Shown: in pieces, positions 41,554 through 43,921 of the stretch | How the letters are laid out: each line of letters opens with the position of its first letter | Position numbering within the stretch: the stretch's first letter is position 1 | Assembly: GCA_002343325.1 (NCBI GenBank) | Contig: DDSG01000129.1 | Location: forward strand, 1-43,921 | DNA: 43,921 nt | Source of the DNA: Phycisphaerales bacterium UBA2396 | Lineage (GTDB): Bacteria > Planctomycetota > Phycisphaerae > Phycisphaerales > UBA1924 | Reading direction: 5' to 3' | Position numbers and translations under genes: made by a program | The notes under the pieces: model-generated | Told to the model about the DNA's origin: nothing | What the model saw: the letters and a program-made list of their open reading frames with translations, nothing else | Database searches by the model: none

Positions 41554-43860
41554 TCAGGGCGGCGAAAGATCGACAATCCCGACGTCGATGTACTGCCCGC
41601 CCATCGTCTGCTTGCAGTGCACCGCGATCTGCAGCTCGCCGCCGGCCCGAACCAGCTCGGCGGCCTTCTCGCTCATTTCGATCATCCGGTACGACGTGGT
41701 GTACCCGCTGAGGCTCGCCGCCAGCTCACCGTTGATGAAGATCTGGGCGTCCTCGTCGTGGTGGACCGAGAGCATCGGGCGGGCCGCCCCCTTGGCGACG
41801 CTCACCTTCCGGCGAAGCCAGATCTCGCCCGAGTTCCACTCGGTACCGACACGCGCCCCCGGGGTCTGACGAGTGCCGAAGCCGCCCGCGCCCGATCGCC
41901 ACGACGAGTCGTTGTAGCCCGCGAGCATCCAGTCCTTGCCGGGCGAGGTGGTCGTCCAGCGCCAGGTCTGGTCGCCGCTCTGCCCGGCACGGGGCACGAG
42001 CACCTGGGTCTTGGGCGGCGGGAGGTACAGCCCGGCCGCGGCCGCCTTTGCTCGCGACGGATCGATCTTCCACACCGCCCGGTCGTACGTCAGCCAGCCG
42101 TTCACCTCGATCTCGACATCCGTCGTCTGAGTGTACACGGCGGCGGTGAGCCCTTCGGCGATCAACGCGGGCATCTCCTCCAGTTGCTTCACGTACGCGT
42201 TCGTCAGCGTCTCCTTCGATGGATAACTGACGTAGCCCCAGTTGTTCTTGGACAACCACGTGTGCCCTTCGATCGGGAGGCCCAGCCCGCCGTACTCACC
42301 CAGCACGGCGGCCCGCGACTCCTGCACGGGCGGGGAGGCCGGCCCGGGATAGACGTGGATGTCGAGCACGTCGCCGTTGCCCGTGTCGGTCCAACCGCTC
42401 GCGCAGTTCACCAACCGAGACGGATCCCACTGCTTCACGCGGTCGACGAGGTCCTTGGACCAGGCGAGGTCGTTCTGGCCCCACCCTTCGTTCCACGGCA
42501 CCCACATCACGATCGACGGATGATGCCCAAAGTCATGCACGATCTCGCGTGCTTCGTTCTCGAAATTGGCCTTCCACTCGCCGGTGAGCGGCGGGTTGCC
42601 GTGCGGGTTCTCGCCCTTGCCGTCGTGAAAGAACGGGCTCGGCACGTCCTGCCACACCATCACGCCCATGGTGTCGCACAGGTGATAGAAGCGCTCGGAC
42701 TCGACCTTCACGTGCTTGCGCAGCATGTTGCCGCCCATGTCCTTCACGGCCTGGATGTCGAACTTCATCGCGGCTTCGTTGGGCGGGGTGTACAGGCCAT
42801 CGGGCCAGAAGCCCTGATCGAGCGGCCCGAACTGGAAGACGGGCTTCCCGTTGAGCATGAGCCTGGGGACGCCCGCCCCGTCCTTGGCGACGCGGATATC
42901 GCGGAATCCGACGTACGAATCAACGCGATCGACCACTTTGTCCCCGCGTCGGAGCGTCAGCCTGACGGGGTAGAGCTTCGGCGTGTCGGGCGACCAAGGG
43001 GTGATCCCCGCGACGCGCAGCGCGGGCGCCAGCCGAAGCCCCGCCAACGCGGTAAGCCCGTCGATGCTCACGGACGCCTTGGCGTCGCTTCCTTCGAGCA
43101 GCGTGAGTTCGAAGGAAAGCCCTTCGGCGTTGCCGACGATCCCGATGTCGCTGCGCAGGTCACCCGTGCCCTCCGCGCCGGGCTCGCCCCGGAGCATCAC
43201 GCGGCCGATGTGCGTCGCGGGCACCGGCTCGAGCCAGACAGTCTGCCAGATGCCCGTGGAGGGCGTGTACCAGATCCCGTGGGGCTTGCTCCACTGCTTC
43301 CCGCGGGGTTGCCCGCCCGCGTCCGTCGGGTCGCGGACTTCGACGACGAGCGTATTGAAGCCCGCGACCAAGGCATCGGTGACATCGAAGGTAAAGGGGT
43401 CGTAGCCTCCCTTGTGCTCGCCGACGGTGCGGCCGTTCACCGAGACCTTGGCGTGCCAGTCCACCGCGCCGAAGTGAAGCAGCACGCGCTGGCCGTCATT
43501 CTTCCAATCGGCGGGCACGGTGAAGGTCCGCCGATACCAGAGCGTGTCCTCCGGGCCGACACGAGCACCGACGCCCGAAAGCGACGATTCGATGGGGAAC
43601 GGGACGAGAATGGGGCTCCAAGCTCCTGACTCGGGCGCGGCGCCGCCACCTCGCACCACCGCGTGAGACCACAGCCCGTTGAGATTCTGCCAACGCTCGC
43701 GCACACGGGTCGGCCTTGGATACTCGGGCCAGGGCGTGGACGGGTTCACCTCGGCGGCCCAGCGCGTGCGCAGCGCGACGGGGGCCGGCGTCCACGCGGT
43801 GGGCTGAGCGGTCGGCTGAGGCTGCGATGCGACGATCGCGACGAGTGACCATGCGAGCAT
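41554..43860 (-). CDS. Exported glycoside hydrolase family 2 enzyme (beta-galactosidase-like)
   Basis: A 768-residue protein with a signal peptide in the first 18 residues or so. The layout is the GH2 one: an N-terminal jelly-roll (VPFPIESSLSGVG ... LWYRRTFTVP), an Ig-like middle, and a TIM barrel with MLRKHVKVESERFYHLCDTM. The acid/base Glu is in PWNEGWG near residue 458 and the likely nucleophile is the Glu in GEYGG near 521. The last 140 residues form an additional galactose-binding-like domain (LAGYNDSSWRSGAGGFG; VHHDEDAQIFINGE). It would cleave beta-linked sugars in the periplasm or outside. The ATG at 43860 is preceded by AGGAGG. The substrate is not determined. Confidence 0.93.
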   Translation of the reverse strand: MLAWSLVAIVASQPQPTAQPTAWTPAPVALRTRWAAEVNPSTPWPEYPRPTRVRERWQNLNGLWSHAVVRGGGAAPESGAWSPILVPFPIESSLSGVGARVGPEDTLWYRRTFTVPADWKNDGQRVLLHFGAVDWHAKVSVNGRTVGEHKGGYDPFTFDVTDALVAGFNTLVVEVRDPTDAGGQPRGKQWSKPHGIWYTPSTGIWQTVWLEPVPATHIGRVMLRGEPGAEGTGDLRSDIGIVGNAEGLSFELTLLEGSDAKASVSIDGLTALAGLRLAPALRVAGITPWSPDTPKLYPVRLTLRRGDKVVDRVDSYVGFRDIRVAKDGAGVPRLMLNGKPVFQFGPLDQGFWPDGLYTPPNEAAMKFDIQAVKDMGGNMLRKHVKVESERFYHLCDTMGVMVWQDVPSPFFHDGKGENPHGNPPLTGEWKANFENEAREIVHDFGHHPSIVMWVPWNEGWGQNDLAWSKDLVDRVKQWDPSRLVNCASGWTDTGNGDVLDIHVYPGPASPPVQESRAAVLGEYGGLGLPIEGHTWLSKNNWGYVSYPSKETLTNAYVKQLEEMPALIAEGLTAAVYTQTTDVEIEVNGWLTYDRAVWKIDPSRAKAAAAGLYLPPPKTQVLVPRAGQSGDQTWRWTTTSPGKDWMLAGYNDSSWRSGAGGFGTRQTPGARVGTEWNSGEIWLRRKVSVAKGAARPMLSVHHDEDAQIFINGELAASLSGYTTSYRMIEMSEKAAELVRAGGELQIAVHCKQTMGGQYIDVGIVDLSPP

Positions 43861-43861
43861 G

Positions 43862-43905
43862 AGAACCTCCTGAGATCGAGAGGGCAGCCTACCTCAGGAG
43901 GTTCT
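43862..43905. repeat. 13-bp inverted repeat abutting the adapter, probable fold-back artefact
   Basis: AGAACCTCCTGAG at 43862-43874 recurs as its perfect reverse complement at 43893-43905, directly before adapter sequence. The left arm carries the real ribosome site of the GH2 gene, so the right arm is the suspicious one. Confidence 0.7.
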
Positions 43906-43921
43906 AGATCGGAAGAGCACA
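43906..43921. other. Illumina adapter remnant (not genomic)
   Basis: The last 16 bases, AGATCGGAAGAGCACA, match the start of the common TruSeq read-1 adapter exactly. The contig therefore ends in library sequence, and true genome ends at or before 43905. Confidence 0.95.

Overview
The window is a GC-rich bacterial contig end that reads as a planctomycete, most likely of the class Phycisphaerae. The pointers are the high third-position GC and three neighbouring exported proteins that end in paired calcium-loop (dockerin-like) repeats with a terminal Phe-Glu-Ala-Gly-Cys. A PEP-CTERM-like exported protein, a Ser/Thr kinase with TPR repeats and many large secreted or membrane proteins of unknown role fit the same picture. 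The assignment is an inference from style, not from a marker-gene tree. No rRNA, tRNA, CRISPR, prophage or insertion sequence was seen.

Layout. 1-2903 (-) is the truncated gene of a large membrane protein with two von Willebrand A domains. 3097-8149 (+) holds a secreted helical protein, an ECF sigma factor, a membrane protein likely to be its anti-sigma, and a 970-residue exported protein. 8150-12662 (+) is a LysW-carrier amino-acid operon (lysW, lysX, lysY, lysZ, lysK). It is preceded by a good promoter and by a 35-codon open frame ending in a lysine-rich run, which looks like an attenuation leader peptide and argues that the operon makes lysine. 12724-14013 (+) is a Tat-exported epimerase-like protein, convergent across a strong terminator with a prolyl oligopeptidase (-). 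16546-20044 (-) pairs an ABC ATPase with a large membrane protein. 20448-21515 (-) is recA, whose predicted promoter is overlapped by a perfect 9-bp dyad that could be an SOS operator. ppa (+) follows.

22414-26415 (-) is the cluster of three exported proteins with the same dockerin-like tail, followed by a glycogen-debranching-type enzyme (-). 28718-32469 (+) carries guaB and a ribose-type ABC permease and binding lipoprotein without their ATPase. 32694-33350 (+) is the PEP-CTERM-like protein. 33442-38579 (-) carries the Ser/Thr kinase, accD, a histidine-phosphatase-fold protein that has lost its catalytic residues, and a tandem pair of small membrane proteins. 38652-41447 (+) carries aat, a lipoprotein, a DUF481-type outer-membrane barrel and mscL. 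41554-43860 (-) is an exported family-2 glycoside hydrolase. The final 16 bases are Illumina adapter and not genome; the 13 bases before them are probably a fold-back artefact.

How the genes work together. The clearest functional unit is the LysW operon with its leader. Housekeeping genes (recA, ppa, guaB, accD, aat, mscL) are interspersed with exported carbohydrate- and peptide-active enzymes (GH2, debranching enzyme, S9 peptidase), which suits a heterotroph living on polymers. All domain and motif calls are from reading translations by eye; no database search was possible.
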